The notes: generated by a model not told the origin, from the sequence alone. A DNA stretch of 64,000 bases from Bizionia myxarmorum (GCF_008086205.1 NZ_VSKK01000001.1:992001-1056000); one strand, 5' to 3'. Positions 34,478 through 44,160 are shown, counted from the first letter of the stretch. Translations and numbers: made by a program.

Positions 34478-35212
34478 TTACATTTTAAGGTAAAAATCTT
34501 TAGTAAGTGCCACGTAAGCATCGGTGTATTGATGCCTATCGGTTTCTATAATCAGATGGGATTTTTCTACAACTTCTTTTGTGCGTTTAAAAGCGATTAA
34601 ACTGCGCTTGATTTCGGTTTGCGGATTCCCTTGAACATGGGTGAGTCTGAAAGGAAACAAATTAAAAGTTTCAGCTAAGCTGATAAAAGTAGCTTCTTCT
34701 AGAAACGGAATAATAACCGAAAATTCTCCTGTTTCCGAAAGTAATTTAGAAACGCTATCAAGCAATTGCCCGAAAGGCATGGCATCCTGAAAGCGTGCTG
34801 TTTCTCTTGAAGACGCTGATTCTTTTTTGTCTTCAGAGGAAGTGATAGAAGACACGGCGTTATAAAAAGGCGGATTGGAAACAATCAGGTCGTACTGGTC
34901 TTCAATTTCATCTGTAAATTCTTCTAAAGAGGCGTGGTAACAAAATAGTCTATCTGCCCAAACTGAATGCTCGAAATTATCCACACATTGCTCATAAGCA
35001 GCATCGTCAATTTCAAGAGCGTCGATTACCTCTGCTGTGCTTCGTTGCGCTAACATTAAAGATAGAACGCCTGTTCCAGCGCCAATATCTAAAATAGAAA
35101 AGGGCTGCTGCGCCACAGAAGTCCAAGCACCAAGCAACACACCGTCTGTTCCAATTTTCATGGCACAACGATCCTGCTTAATAGTAAATTGTTTGAATTT
35201 AAATGCGGACAT
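34478..35212 (-). CDS. trmN6: tRNA1(Val) adenine-37 N6-methyltransferase (TrmN6/YfiC)
   Basis: This 244-aa SAM-dependent methyltransferase has the N-terminal FKFKQFTIKQDRCAMKIGTD signature of YfiC, the SAM motif ILDIGAGTGVLSLML, and the N6-adenine catalytic motif SNPPFYN. It modifies A37 of tRNA-Val(1) in E. coli. It lies 60 bp upstream of the acyl-CoA dehydrogenase gene on the same strand and is divergent from the histidine kinase at 35310. Confidence 0.9.
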   Translation of the reverse strand: MSAFKFKQFTIKQDRCAMKIGTDGVLLGAWTSVAQQPFSILDIGAGTGVLSLMLAQRSTAEVIDALEIDDAAYEQCVDNFEHSVWADRLFCYHASLEEFTDEIEDQYDLIVSNPPFYNAVSSITSSEDKKESASSRETARFQDAMPFGQLLDSVSKLLSETGEFSVIIPFLEEATFISLAETFNLFPFRLTHVQGNPQTEIKRSLIAFKRTKEVVEKSHLIIETDRHQYTDAYVALTKDFYLKM

Positions 35213-35282
35213 ATTTATATTTTATAAGGTTTTGCGGTTGCTAAATTATTCTTAATTACCCAATAAGAGGAATATTAATGTG

Positions 35283-35290
35283 TAAATTTG
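35283..35290 (+). promoter_or_regulatory. Probable -7 promoter element before the GAF histidine kinase
   Basis: TAAATTTG matches TAnnTTTG and lies 19 bp before the ATG at 35310. No good -33 TTTG is seen at the usual distance. Confidence 0.4.
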
Positions 35291-35309
35291 AAGCAGAATA
35301 TTTTCACTT

Positions 35310-36518
35310 ATGATAGCCCCATCTACCCCGGAAAATGAAAAGCAAAGACAGCTTGCTGTTGAGCAATACCAATTATTAGACTCGCTGCCAGAAGCCAGTT
35401 ATAATGAAATAACGGCTTTAGCTTCTTATATTACGGATGCCCCAATTTCTTTAATAACGCTTTTGGATAAAGATAGAAACTTTTTCAAATCGCACTTTGG
35501 CATTCCTTTTAATGAAGCACCTAGAGATTTGTCTTTTTGTGGTCACGCCATTGTTTCAAATGATCCTATTACTATTATTCCAGATGCTCGAGCAGATGAA
35601 CGTTTTCACGATAATCCATTAGTACTTGAGCAAAATGCCATTTTTTATGCGGGTGTCCCATTAGTAAATCCTCAAGGATTAAGATTGGGAACGCTGTGCA
35701 TTTTTGATACCAAACCCAATTCTTTAAATGAAAAACAAATTAGCATTTTAAAGGTTTTAGCCAATCAAGTGGTAGTTTTATTTGAGCAACGTTTAGTAAA
35801 TTTAAAATTGGAAAAACTTAAAGAAGAGTTACTACTTCGAAATGAAAATTTAAAGAAATTTGCGAATGTCGTGAGTCACGATTTAAAATCGCCTTTAGCA
35901 AATATTACGGCTTTAATTGATTTAGTGGAGCAAGATGAGGATGGTAAAACCTCTCCAGAATCTTTAGAATATTTACAATATTTAAAGAGTTCTTCTAATT
36001 CATTACGCGATTATATTGATGGCTTATTGGTGTTTTATAGTAATGTGGAATTGATAGAAAGCAATAAAGAGCATTTGCAGTTTGATGATTTTATGGAACA
36101 TATTGAGAATTTATGTTTCAAAAACACCGAAGATGTTGTTTTTACCTTTACACCAGAAGTAGGTGAGGTGTTTGTAAATAAATCGGCTTTATCACAGATT
36201 TTGGTAAATCTCATTACCAATGCTATTAAGTATAATGACAAAGAGGAAACGCATATTTCGGTTAATTTTTCTCAAGATGAAACCGATTATTTCTTTGAGG
36301 TAAGCGACAATGGTCCTGGTATTCCTGCTGATAAATTGGAATTTATCTTCGACTTGTTTGCGGTTTTAGGGGAAGATAAACACAAAAATAAAGGTACCGG
36401 AATAGGCTTAACCACCGTTAAAAAACTAGTTGAAAGTATGGGAGGAAAGATTCAAGTAACCGCTCCAGAAAATGGTGGAAGTATCTTCGCTTTTAATCTA
36501 AAACGATCGGATAATTAA
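35310..36518 (+). CDS. GAF-domain sensor histidine kinase
   Basis: This 402-aa cytoplasmic kinase without membrane helices has a GAF domain (about 20-165: DAPISLITLLDKDRNFFKSH, FCGHAI, FYAGVPL, LGTLCIFD). A HisKA dimerisation helix with His190 (VVSHDLKSPLANI) follows, then HATPase_c with the N box (NLITNAIKYND), DNGPGIP and GTGIGLTTVKKL. The GAF part resembles those of phytochrome-like and light/redox kinases but lacks an obvious chromophore Cys. No response regulator is adjacent. Its end overlaps the convergent rimM gene by 4 bp. Confidence 0.9.
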   Translation: MIAPSTPENEKQRQLAVEQYQLLDSLPEASYNEITALASYITDAPISLITLLDKDRNFFKSHFGIPFNEAPRDLSFCGHAIVSNDPITIIPDARADERFHDNPLVLEQNAIFYAGVPLVNPQGLRLGTLCIFDTKPNSLNEKQISILKVLANQVVVLFEQRLVNLKLEKLKEELLLRNENLKKFANVVSHDLKSPLANITALIDLVEQDEDGKTSPESLEYLQYLKSSSNSLRDYIDGLLVFYSNVELIESNKEHLQFDDFMEHIENLCFKNTEDVVFTFTPEVGEVFVNKSALSQILVNLITNAIKYNDKEETHISVNFSQDETDYFFEVSDNGPGIPADKLEFIFDLFAVLGEDKHKNKGTGIGLTTVKKLVESMGGKIQVTAPENGGSIFAFNLKRSDN

Positions 36519-37042
36519 TCCAAATACAAATCAATTAAACCTTCTGGTGTATCTAAAATAATTTCGTTGTTGGTTTTGTCAACTTTCACAATGAATGCAT
36601 CATTCATGGGAATTAATATTTCAGTTCCATCGCGGTCTATTTCAAAAAGCGCTTGAGGTGTCGAATCATTTATGGATGCTAAAATGCCCACATGTCCGAA
36701 ATTCACATCCGTTACTTTATAGCCAATTATTTCATGGAAGTAGAACTTATCGCCCTCTAATTTAGGTAAAAGGTCCAAAGGTAAATAGACATCACATTTT
36801 ATAAGGGAGTCCGCATCAGCCTCCGTTTCAACATCTTCAAAACGCACACGCAACAAATCTGATTTATGCAGTTGGGACGATTCTATGAAGAAAGGCACCA
36901 AATTATTACGTAAATCTACAAACATGGCATCTAGATTTTCATATAAATCCGGTTCGTCCGTATCCAGTTTTATTAGTAATTCACCCTTAAAACTGTATTT
37001 TGACACTATTTTTCCTAAATAAAAACAATCTTCCTTTTTCAT
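36515..37042 (-). CDS. rimM: Ribosome maturation factor RimM
   Basis: This 175-aa protein has an N-terminal barrel beginning CFYLGKIVSKYSFKGELLIK and a C-terminal PRC-barrel (YKVTDVNFGHVGILASI...EILIPMNDAFIVKVD). RimM binds S19 and assists maturation of the 30S head. It lies downstream of rpsP on the same strand, the usual order, but here a terminator and a repeat pair separate the two genes. Confidence 0.95.
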   Translation of the reverse strand: MKKEDCFYLGKIVSKYSFKGELLIKLDTDEPDLYENLDAMFVDLRNNLVPFFIESSQLHKSDLLRVRFEDVETEADADSLIKCDVYLPLDLLPKLEGDKFYFHEIIGYKVTDVNFGHVGILASINDSTPQALFEIDRDGTEILIPMNDAFIVKVDKTNNEIILDTPEGLIDLYLD

Positions 37043-37051
37043 GCTATTGTT

Positions 37052-37132
37052 GTCTGTTCGAGCGCAGTCGAGAACTTTAAAATGTCAAGTTACATACATC
37101 TTGACGGCGCTCGATGTGACATTTCTAGATAT
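37052..37132. repeat. Inverted pair of GAGCGCAGTCGA elements
   Basis: GTTCGAGCGCAGTCGAGAAC (37056-37075) is followed by a nearly reverse-complementary TCTTGACGGCGCTCGATGTG (37109-37128). An inner GTCAAG...CTTGAC stem (37084-37115) lies between them. The layout is that of a BIME-like hairpin pair between rimM and rpsP. The same core occurs singly at 2041. Confidence 0.7.
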
Positions 37133-37136
37133 AAAA

Positions 37137-37161
37137 AACCCAGACTGAATCAGTCTGGGTT
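37137..37161 (-). terminator. Terminator of rpsP
   Basis: Arms AACCCAGACTG and CAGTCTGGGTT are followed on the - strand by a run of T. It lies 25 bp after the rpsP stop codon and before rimM. Confidence 0.85.
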
Positions 37162-37185
37162 CAAAAGTATAAAAAATTTTGTTTT

Positions 37186-37710
37186 TTATTCTTCTTCTTT
37201 TGAAGCATCTGCTTCATCTACAGGAGCATCTTCCGCTACTTCTTCCGCAACTTCTTCTACTACTGGTGTGTTGGCTGCAATACGCGCTTCATTAGTTGCT
37301 TTTTCAGCTTCTAATGCTTTTGCTTTTGCTTCGGCTTGAGCAACTGTTAAACCTTGCGATTTAGCATCTACCTTACCAGCTTTTTCATCTAACCAAGCTG
37401 TGAATTTCGCTTCAGCTTGCTCTTCTGTTAAAGCACCTTTTCTAACACCACCTGCAAGGTGATTTTTTAACATAGCACCTTTGTAAGATAAAATACCTTT
37501 AGCAGTTTCAGTTGGTTGTGCACCATTCTGTAACCATTTAACGGCACCATCAATATCTAATTCAATAGTTGCTGGGTTTGTGTTTGGATTGTAAGAACCT
37601 ATTTTTTCTAGGTATTTACCATCTCTTTTTGCTCGTGCATCGGCTGCTACGATCCAGTAATAAGGTTTTCCTTTTTTACCGTGTCTTTGTAATCTAATTT
37701 TAACTGCCAT
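37186..37710 (-). CDS. rpsP: 30S ribosomal protein bS16
   Basis: This is ribosomal protein S16 of 174 aa. The core of about 85 residues is clear (AVKIRLQRHGKKGKPYYWIV, YLEKIGSYNP, WLQNGAQPTETAKGIL). It is followed by an Ala/Glu/Lys-rich tail ending in acidic residues (VDEADASKEEE), as commonly seen in Bacteroidota S16. A - strand TATCTTTG promoter element (37765 to 37758) and a small inverted repeat GAGGT-TCGCG-ACCTC (37726-37740) lie in the leader. Confidence 0.96.
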   Translation of the reverse strand: MAVKIRLQRHGKKGKPYYWIVAADARAKRDGKYLEKIGSYNPNTNPATIELDIDGAVKWLQNGAQPTETAKGILSYKGAMLKNHLAGGVRKGALTEEQAEAKFTAWLDEKAGKVDAKSQGLTVAQAEAKAKALEAEKATNEARIAANTPVVEEVAEEVAEDAPVDEADASKEEE

Positions 37711-37725
37711 AAAAAATTAATTTGT

Positions 37726-37765
37726 GAGGTTCGCGACCTCTATTATTAATAAGTCCGCAAAGATA
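37726..37765 (-). promoter_or_regulatory. rpsP promoter element and leader hairpin
   Basis: TATCTTTG on the - strand (37765 to 37758) matches the -7 consensus TAnnTTTG. The transcript would carry the hairpin GAGGT-loop-ACCTC just ahead of the start codon. A ribosomal-protein leader role is possible but unsupported beyond this. Confidence 0.45.
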
Positions 37766-37824
37766 CTATATTTTTTTGAAACTTAAATAGTTATGTAAAA
37801 TTCTATTACTTGTTTTTTTTATTC

Positions 37825-37832
37825 TATTTTTG
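37825..37832 (+). promoter_or_regulatory. Probable -7 promoter element of the lipoprotein gene
   Basis: TATTTTTG matches TAnnTTTG, 32 bp before the ATG at 37865. The -33 element is not clear. Confidence 0.4.
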
Positions 37833-37864
37833 AGACTACTTTATAGTCGAATAAACACAAAATC

Positions 37865-38869
37865 ATGAAAAAATTATTTGTTATAGCCCTAGCTTTTGTT
37901 ACTCTTTTTAGTTGTGGCGATGAAATTGAATTTAATTCTCCTGCACTGCAAGGGAAAAAAGATGGGAATCGTTGGAAAGCTGTAGTTTTCCGAGCAACCT
38001 ATAATGAGGTTGGTAAATTGGTGATTACGGGAGGTGATAATTTTGAAACTGTTTCCTTGCATATTTCCGCCTTAGCAATTGGCGATTATCCTTTAGGAAT
38101 TGGAAAAAACAGTTATGCTGAATTTTTAGATACCCAAGATATTAGCTATTCAACAAATAATGAACCTGACCCCGATTTTAATTTCTATCCGCCCAATGGT
38201 TTAATTACTATTTCTAGATATGATACGGGAAATAATACGGTTTCAGGTGAATTTTATTATAGCGCCTATTCTAATGATGGTTTAAAAACGGTTAATTTTA
38301 GTGAAGGCGTCTTTTTTGATATTCCTTTGCCTATTGGCGCTGGTCCAAATGTTATGTCCTGTGATGATGCGGAAGCCCAAGAGGTTATTGCAGAAGCACT
38401 TTATGCAAGCACACCCACAACATCTTTGGACTATTCAGCCAATTGTAATGCTTACAAACAGGCCCTTATAAATAAGCAGAATGCCTGTGTTGATACAGAT
38501 GGAAGCATTCAAGCTATTATAGATACCTTATTCTGTAATGATGATGATGGCGATGGAATACTTTCTATAAATGAAGATTTAGATGAAGATGGCGATCCTA
38601 CCAATGATAATACAGATGGAGATGGTTTTGCAAATTATTTAGATGATGATGACGACAACGATTCTTTATTAACTGTAAATGAAGATGTAAATGCCAACGG
38701 CGATGTTACGGATGATGACACAGATGGCGATGGCGTTCCAAACTATTTAGATAATGATGATGACGGAGACGGCATTCTTACTATCAATGAAGACGCCAAT
38801 AGTGATGGTGATGTTACCAATGACGATACAGATGGAGACGGTATTCCAGACTATTTGGATAATAACTAG
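37865..38869 (+). CDS. Lipoprotein with Asp-rich (thrombospondin type 3-like) calcium-binding repeats
   Basis: This 334-aa protein has a lipoprotein signal with Cys17 (FVTLFSC). The N-terminal domain ([20 protein letters not shown]...[10 protein letters not shown]) resembles DUF6252-type lipoprotein domains of Bacteroidota. Residues from about 225 to the end form three Asp-rich repeats of about 35 residues, with DGDGI/DGDGV motifs and NYLD or DYLD, as in TSP3 calcium-binding stretches. It is probably a surface-exposed lipoprotein; function is unknown. A hairpin (CAAACGCAGC/GCTGCGTTTG, 38892-38917) follows but lacks a T-tract on this strand. Confidence 0.82.
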   Translation: MKKLFVIALAFVTLFSCGDEIEFNSPALQGKKDGNRWKAVVFRATYNEVGKLVITGGDNFETVSLHISALAIGDYPLGIGKNSYAEFLDTQDISYSTNNEPDPDFNFYPPNGLITISRYDTGNNTVSGEFYYSAYSNDGLKTVNFSEGVFFDIPLPIGAGPNVMSCDDAEAQEVIAEALYASTPTTSLDYSANCNAYKQALINKQNACVDTDGSIQAIIDTLFCNDDDGDGILSINEDLDEDGDPTNDNTDGDGFANYLDDDDDNDSLLTVNEDVNANGDVTDDDTDGDGVPNYLDNDDDGDGILTINEDANSDGDVTNDDTDGDGIPDYLDNN

Positions 38870-39054
38870 CCAATACTCACAAAAAAATTAACAAACGCAG
38901 CTAAAAGGCTGCGTTTGGTGTTAAAAAGAGCCAAAGTTTTTCAGGTTTATGCCGCTATACCTGGCATTAGGGCTTAAAAGCTGTATCTTAAAAGTAGATG
39001 TGAAACAATACGCATCTATAAAGAACCTATTGAAATTTAAATGAAAGCGATATT

Positions 39055-39507
39055 ATGATGAAGTTCACAGAAGAAATTTCAAACAAATTAAACGAATTAT
39101 TAGTAAAAAATTATGACGCTGAAAAAGGCTACATAAATGCCATGAATAACGTAGATGACTCCGAATTAAAAATGTTTTTCAAACGCCGCGCTTCCGAGCG
39201 TAGTCAGTTTGCCAAAGAATTGCGAACAGAAATATTGCAATACGGAGAAATTCCAGAGGATTCTGGTAGTTTTAAAGGCACGCTGCATAGAAATTGGATG
39301 TCACTGAAATCAACCTTTTCATCCAACGATACGGAAGCTATTTTAGAAGAAGCCATTCGTGGTGAAAAAGCGAGTTTAGAGGAGTATAAAGACTTCCTAA
39401 AAGATAGAACCTTACCGCCAAGTATTGATGCCTTGTTGATTAAGCACAAAAATGCGATTCAAGGCGCCATTAACACGGAGAAAGTTCATGAAGAACTAGT
39501 CTCCTAG
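39055..39507 (+). CDS. PA2169-family four-helix-bundle protein (DUF2383)
   Basis: This 150-aa soluble helical protein of the ferritin-like DUF2383 group (PA2169 family) has EISNKLNELLVKNYDAEKGY, FFKRRASERSQFAKELRTEI and EEAIRGEKASLEEYKDFL. These proteins are often stress-associated in Bacteroidota, but their activity is not known. Either of two adjacent Met codons (39055, 39058) could be the start. It is monocistronic, with a strong terminator 22 bp after the stop. Confidence 0.88.
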   Translation: MMKFTEEISNKLNELLVKNYDAEKGYINAMNNVDDSELKMFFKRRASERSQFAKELRTEILQYGEIPEDSGSFKGTLHRNWMSLKSTFSSNDTEAILEEAIRGEKASLEEYKDFLKDRTLPPSIDALLIKHKNAIQGAINTEKVHEELVS

Positions 39508-39529
39508 AAAAATATCTAAATTACATTAG

Positions 39530-39560
39530 AAAAGCGCAACTGGAAACAGTTGCGCTTTTT
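39530..39560 (+). terminator. Intrinsic terminator of the PA2169-family gene
   Basis: Thirteen-bp arms AAAAGCGCAACTG/CAGTTGCGCTTTT enclose a GAAA tetraloop and are followed by T. Confidence 0.92.
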
Positions 39561-39710
39561 ATATTTAAATGTTTATAACTTCATTTTAATAAAGCATTAA
39601 TTCTCCGTAATTTTATAGTCTTGTTTTTTTGAACAAATTCATAAATTATTTCGGTATTTGAGCTAGTTTTAGTTCAATTAAGCGACAAACAGAATTCAAC
39701 CCCATAGCAG

Positions 39711-42700
39711 ATGTACTTAATTTTCGATACAGAAACAACCGGCTTACCAAAACGTTGGGATGCACCTATTACCGATACCGATAATTGGCCAAGATGTATT
39801 CAAATTGCATGGCAATTGCATGACGATATGGGAAACTGTATCGAGCATCAGGATTATTTAGTAAAACCTGAAGGTTTTAACATTCCTTATGATGCCGAGA
39901 AAATTCACGGTATTTCTACAGATTTAGCGCAAGAACAAGGCATTCCTTTGCAAGACGTTTTAGAAAAATTTAATGACGCTTTAAATAAAACCAAATTTGT
40001 GGTGGGTCAGAATGTAAAATTCGACTTGAATATTATGGGTGCTGAATTTGTTCGTGGCAACATGGCCAATAATTTGCAAGAATTACCGGTTTTAGATACC
40101 TGTACCGAACATACGGCTAGTTTATGCCAGCTACCTGGCGGTCGTTACGGAAAGTTTAAATTGCCAACACTAACAGAATTACACCAGTTTTTATTTAACA
40201 AGCCATTTTCCGAAGCACATAATGCCACAGCCGATGTGGAAGCAACTACGCGTTGTTTTTTAGAATTGTTAAGGCGTGAAGAATATAGCCTAGAACAATT
40301 AGATGTAGAACCGGATTATTTCGAAAGATTCTCCAAAGCAAATCCGCAGGAAATTAAACTGATTGGCTTAAAGCATATCAATTTAAAGCAGGCGAGTGCA
40401 AAAATCCGAGAGCGCATTTTAAAAACGCAAGATGATGGACTTTCAGCTCAAGAAATAAAAGAGAATATTTCGGAATTGAAAGCGGCGGATTTTGTGCATT
40501 TACACAACCATTCGCAGTTTTCTATTTTACAATCTACCATCAGCATTCCCAAATTAGTGGCTTCTGCAGCCGAGCATAATATGCCAGCCGTAGCCTTAAC
40601 CGATCATGCCAACATGATGGGTGCTTTCCATTTTGTTAATGCTGTTGGAAGTCACAATAGAAATGTTCAGGCTAAAAATAAAGAAGCCACAGAACGCGGT
40701 GAAACGCCGACTTTACAGATTATAAAACCCATTTTAGGATGTGAGTTTTTTGTTTGTGAAGATCACACCGATAAATCTAGAAAAGACAATGGCTATCAAA
40801 TTGTTTTTCTAGCTAAAACTAAAAAAGGCTATCACAATTTGGCCAAATTATCATCTCATGCGTTTGTGGATGGTTTTTACTACTTACCTAGAATTGATAA
40901 AAAATTGATTCAACAGTATAAGGAAGATTTAATCGTTCTCACCGGAAACTTATACGGCGAAGTGCCTAGTAAAGTTTTAAATATGGGTGAAAACCAAGCG
41001 GAAGAAGCCTTGTTATGGTGGAAACAGGAGTTTGGTGATGATCTGTATATTGAAATTATGCGTCATAATCAGGAAGATGAAAACCGCGTGAACCCAGTGT
41101 TAATCGAATTTTCTAGAAAGCATAATATAAAATTAGTCGCTTCTAACAATACCTATTACGCTAAAAAAGAAGACGCCAATGCACACGATATTTTACTCTG
41201 TGTAAAAGATGGTGAAAAGCAAGCAACGCCTATTGGTCGTGGTCGTGGTTATCGTTTTGGAATGCCCAATCAAGAATACTATTTCAAGTCTTCGGATGCC
41301 ATGAAGGAACTTTTTAAAGATGTTCCGGAAGCCATTAGCAACATTCAAGAAGTCGTTGATAAAGTGGAAGCTTATGAGTTAGCGCGTAATGTATTATTGC
41401 CCGCTTTTGATATTCCTGAAGAATTTAAAGAAGCGGCCGATGTTGCTGATAAAGGCAAGCGTGGTGAGAATGCATTTTTGCGGCATTTAACCTATGTGGG
41501 TGCCAAAAAACGCTATGGTGAAGAATTAACGGACGAAATTGTCGAACGCTTAGATTTCGAATTAAGTGTTATTGAAAATACAGGATATCCAGGTTATTTC
41601 CTGATTGTTGAAGATTTTATTCGCGAAGCCAGAAACATGGATGTTTCCGTTGGGCCAGGTCGTGGATCTGCGGCGGGTTCTGTAGTAGCGTATTGCTTGT
41701 GGATTACTAATATTGATCCTTTAAAGTATGACTTGCTTTTTGAGCGTTTCTTAAATCCAGATCGTGTGAGTATGCCCGATATTGATATCGATTTTGATGA
41801 TGAAGGCCGAAGTCGTGTGATGGATTATGTTATCAATAAATATGGAAGCAATCAAGTAGCTCAAATTATTACTTATGGTACCATGGCGGCCAAGTCGTCT
41901 ATTCGTGATACAGCACGTGTATTAGATTTACCGTTGTTTGATGCGGATAGGATTGCCAAATTAATCCCAACTATGTCTAAGTTAGGGAAGATTTTTGGCA
42001 TGAGTGAAAAGGAGTTGAGTTCTAAATTCCGATCAGAAGATTTAGAAAAAGTAAACGAGCTTTTAAATATTTCAGAAGGTTCGGATTTACAAGCCGAAAC
42101 GGTAAATTTAGCGCGAACTTTGGAAGGTTCGGTTAGAAATACAGGAATTCACGCTTGTGGCGTTATTATTACACCAGATGATATTACCAAATTCGTTCCC
42201 GTTGCCACGGCTAAAGATTCATATTTATATGTCACCCAATTTGATAACTCGGTTGTAGAAGATGCTGGTTTATTAAAAATGGATTTCTTGGGCCTAAAAA
42301 CGCTAACCTTAATTAAGGATACCGTTAAAATTGTAAAAGCCAAGCACGATATTTTATTAGATCCCGATACCTTTCCATTGGATGATGAAAAGACCTATGA
42401 ATTATTTCAGCGTGGGGAAACTGTTGGGGTTTTCCAGTATGAATCGCCTGGCATGCAAAAGCACTTAAAGGAATTAAAACCAACTGTTTTTGAAGATTTA
42501 ATTGCTATGAACGCCTTGTATCGTCCGGGTCCTATGGAGTATATTCCTAGTTTTACCAGACGTAAACATGGAAAAGAAGATATTGAGTATGATTTGCCAG
42601 CCATGGAAGAGTACTTGAAGGAAACGTATGGCATTACGGTATATCAAGAGCAGGTAATGTTGCTTTCGCAAAAACTTGCCAACTTTACAAAAGGTGAAGC

Positions 42701-44099
42701 CGATGTGTTGCGTAAAGCCATGGGTAAAAAGCAAATTGCCGTTTTGGATAAAATGAAACCAAAATTTATCGAGCAAGCCGAAGCTAATGGACATGATGCC
42801 AAAAAATTAGAGAAGATTTGGAAGGATTGGGAAGCGTTTGCTAGTTATGCGTTTAACAAGTCGCATTCCACTTGTTATGCTTGGATTGCTTACCAAACGG
42901 CCTATTTAAAAGCGCATTATCCAGCGGAATATATGGCGGCTGTACTTTCAAATAATATGAATGATATCAAGCAGGTTTCCTTTTTTATGGAAGAATGCAA
43001 ACGTATGAAGTTGCCTGTTTTAGGTCCGGATATTAATGAAAGTTATTATAAGTTTTCCGTTAACCAAGATTATGCCGTTCGTTTTGGAATGGGCGCCATT
43101 AAAGGTGTTGGCCATGGTGCGGTTATGACCATTGTGGAAAACAGAGATGAAGGCGGACCGTTTAAATCTATTTTCGATTTTGCTAAACGGATTGATTTAC
43201 GCGCAGCCAATAAACGAGCTTTTGAAAATTTAGCTTTAGCCGGTGGTTTTGATGGTTTTTCAAGCACACACCGCGCACAATATTTCCATGATGATGGTGA
43301 CGGGATTACCTTTTTAGAAAAAGCCATAAAATATGGCGCCAAGCATCAAGAAAATGAAAATTCCGCACAGGTAAGTCTGTTTGGTGAAGCCAGTGATGTT
43401 CAAATTGCGGAGCCTGAAGTACCACCATGTGAAGAATGGGGAACCATGGAGAAACTTGCTCAAGAGAAAGAAGTAGTGGGTATTTATATTTCTGGTCACC
43501 CGTTGGATGATTTTAGAATTGAAATGAAAACGTTCTGTAATTCGCATTTAGCCTTATTAGAGAATTTAGAGCCTTATGTAAATCGGGAAATGACTTTTGG
43601 ATGTGTGGTTACCGATGTGCAACATCGTGTGAGTAAACAAGGAAAAGGCTGGGCTATTTTCACTGTTGATGATTATACCAATAGTTTTGAATTTCGAATT
43701 TTTGGCGAAGAATATTTAAAGTTCAGACACTTCTTGTTAAAGAATTCCTTTGTTCATATAAAGGTATTTGTTCGTGAAGGTTGGATTAATAAAGAAACCG
43801 GCGTTCGGAGTGATCCACGGATTCAATTTAATAGTTTTCAGTTGTTGCATGACGTGATGGAAACCTATGCCAAAAAATTATCTATTCAATTGAATATTGC
43901 CGATTTGGAAGAATCGAAAATAACAGAATTGCAACAGTTATTAAAACTTCATGCTGGCGATCATATGCTGAATTTTATTGTTTATGATAATGAAGAACAG
44001 ATTAAATTAAGCATGCCAAGTAGAAAACAAAAAGTGCAAATTTCACAGGAGTTATTGTTGGAGCTGGAGGAAAATGATGTTTTTTATAAGTTGAACTAA
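39711..44099 (+). CDS. dnaE: DNA polymerase III subunit alpha with N-terminal exonuclease domain
   Basis: This is the replicative polymerase of 1462 aa, longer than E. coli DnaE because a DnaQ-like 3'-5' exonuclease is fused in front. Exonuclease (1-190): Asp6/Glu8 in FDTETTG, then VGQNVKFDLNIMG and HNATADVEAT. PHP domain (from about 261): His263, His265 and His267 in VHLHNHSQFS. Polymerase core: GPGRGSAAGS and the catalytic Asp690, Asp692 and Asp694 in PDIDIDF. C-terminal helix-hairpin and OB-fold (CVVTDVQHRVSKQGKGWAIF) follow. The fusion is the normal form in Flavobacteriia. It stands alone, with a terminator after the stop. Confidence 0.96.
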   Translation: MYLIFDTETTGLPKRWDAPITDTDNWPRCIQIAWQLHDDMGNCIEHQDYLVKPEGFNIPYDAEKIHGISTDLAQEQGIPLQDVLEKFNDALNKTKFVVGQNVKFDLNIMGAEFVRGNMANNLQELPVLDTCTEHTASLCQLPGGRYGKFKLPTLTELHQFLFNKPFSEAHNATADVEATTRCFLELLRREEYSLEQLDVEPDYFERFSKANPQEIKLIGLKHINLKQASAKIRERILKTQDDGLSAQEIKENISELKAADFVHLHNHSQFSILQSTISIPKLVASAAEHNMPAVALTDHANMMGAFHFVNAVGSHNRNVQAKNKEATERGETPTLQIIKPILGCEFFVCEDHTDKSRKDNGYQIVFLAKTKKGYHNLAKLSSHAFVDGFYYLPRIDKKLIQQYKEDLIVLTGNLYGEVPSKVLNMGENQAEEALLWWKQEFGDDLYIEIMRHNQEDENRVNPVLIEFSRKHNIKLVASNNTYYAKKEDANAHDILLCVKDGEKQATPIGRGRGYRFGMPNQEYYFKSSDAMKELFKDVPEAISNIQEVVDKVEAYELARNVLLPAFDIPEEFKEAADVADKGKRGENAFLRHLTYVGAKKRYGEELTDEIVERLDFELSVIENTGYPGYFLIVEDFIREARNMDVSVGPGRGSAAGSVVAYCLWITNIDPLKYDLLFERFLNPDRVSMPDIDIDFDDEGRSRVMDYVINKYGSNQVAQIITYGTMAAKSSIRDTARVLDLPLFDADRIAKLIPTMSKLGKIFGMSEKELSSKFRSEDLEKVNELLNISEGSDLQAETVNLARTLEGSVRNTGIHACGVIITPDDITKFVPVATAKDSYLYVTQFDNSVVEDAGLLKMDFLGLKTLTLIKDTVKIVKAKHDILLDPDTFPLDDEKTYELFQRGETVGVFQYESPGMQKHLKELKPTVFEDLIAMNALYRPGPMEYIPSFTRRKHGKEDIEYDLPAMEEYLKETYGITVYQEQVMLLSQKLANFTKGEADVLRKAMGKKQIAVLDKMKPKFIEQAEANGHDAKKLEKIWKDWEAFASYAFNKSHSTCYAWIAYQTAYLKAHYPAEYMAAVLSNNMNDIKQVSFFMEECKRMKLPVLGPDINESYYKFSVNQDYAVRFGMGAIKGVGHGAVMTIVENRDEGGPFKSIFDFAKRIDLRAANKRAFENLALAGGFDGFSSTHRAQYFHDDGDGITFLEKAIKYGAKHQENENSAQVSLFGEASDVQIAEPEVPPCEEWGTMEKLAQEKEVVGIYISGHPLDDFRIEMKTFCNSHLALLENLEPYVNREMTFGCVVTDVQHRVSKQGKGWAIFTVDDYTNSFEFRIFGEEYLKFRHFLLKNSFVHIKVFVREGWINKETGVRSDPRIQFNSFQLLHDVMETYAKKLSIQLNIADLEESKITELQQLLKLHAGDHMLNFIVYDNEEQIKLSMPSRKQKVQISQELLLELEENDVFYKLN

Positions 44100-44160
44100 T
44101 CCATTTTTAATTAATTAAGGAAAGCGACGATTCCTCAAAGCTGATCCCATAAAGGCAAGG

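Noticed and set aside
37082-37339. Ser/Ala-rich + strand frame opposite rpsP
   Set aside because: It is the antisense of the Ala/Glu-rich S16 tail, with no independent support.
38892-38917. Hairpin after the Asp-rich lipoprotein gene as intrinsic terminator
   Set aside because: The stem is good (10 bp), but no T-tract follows on the + strand, so I did not list it as a terminator.
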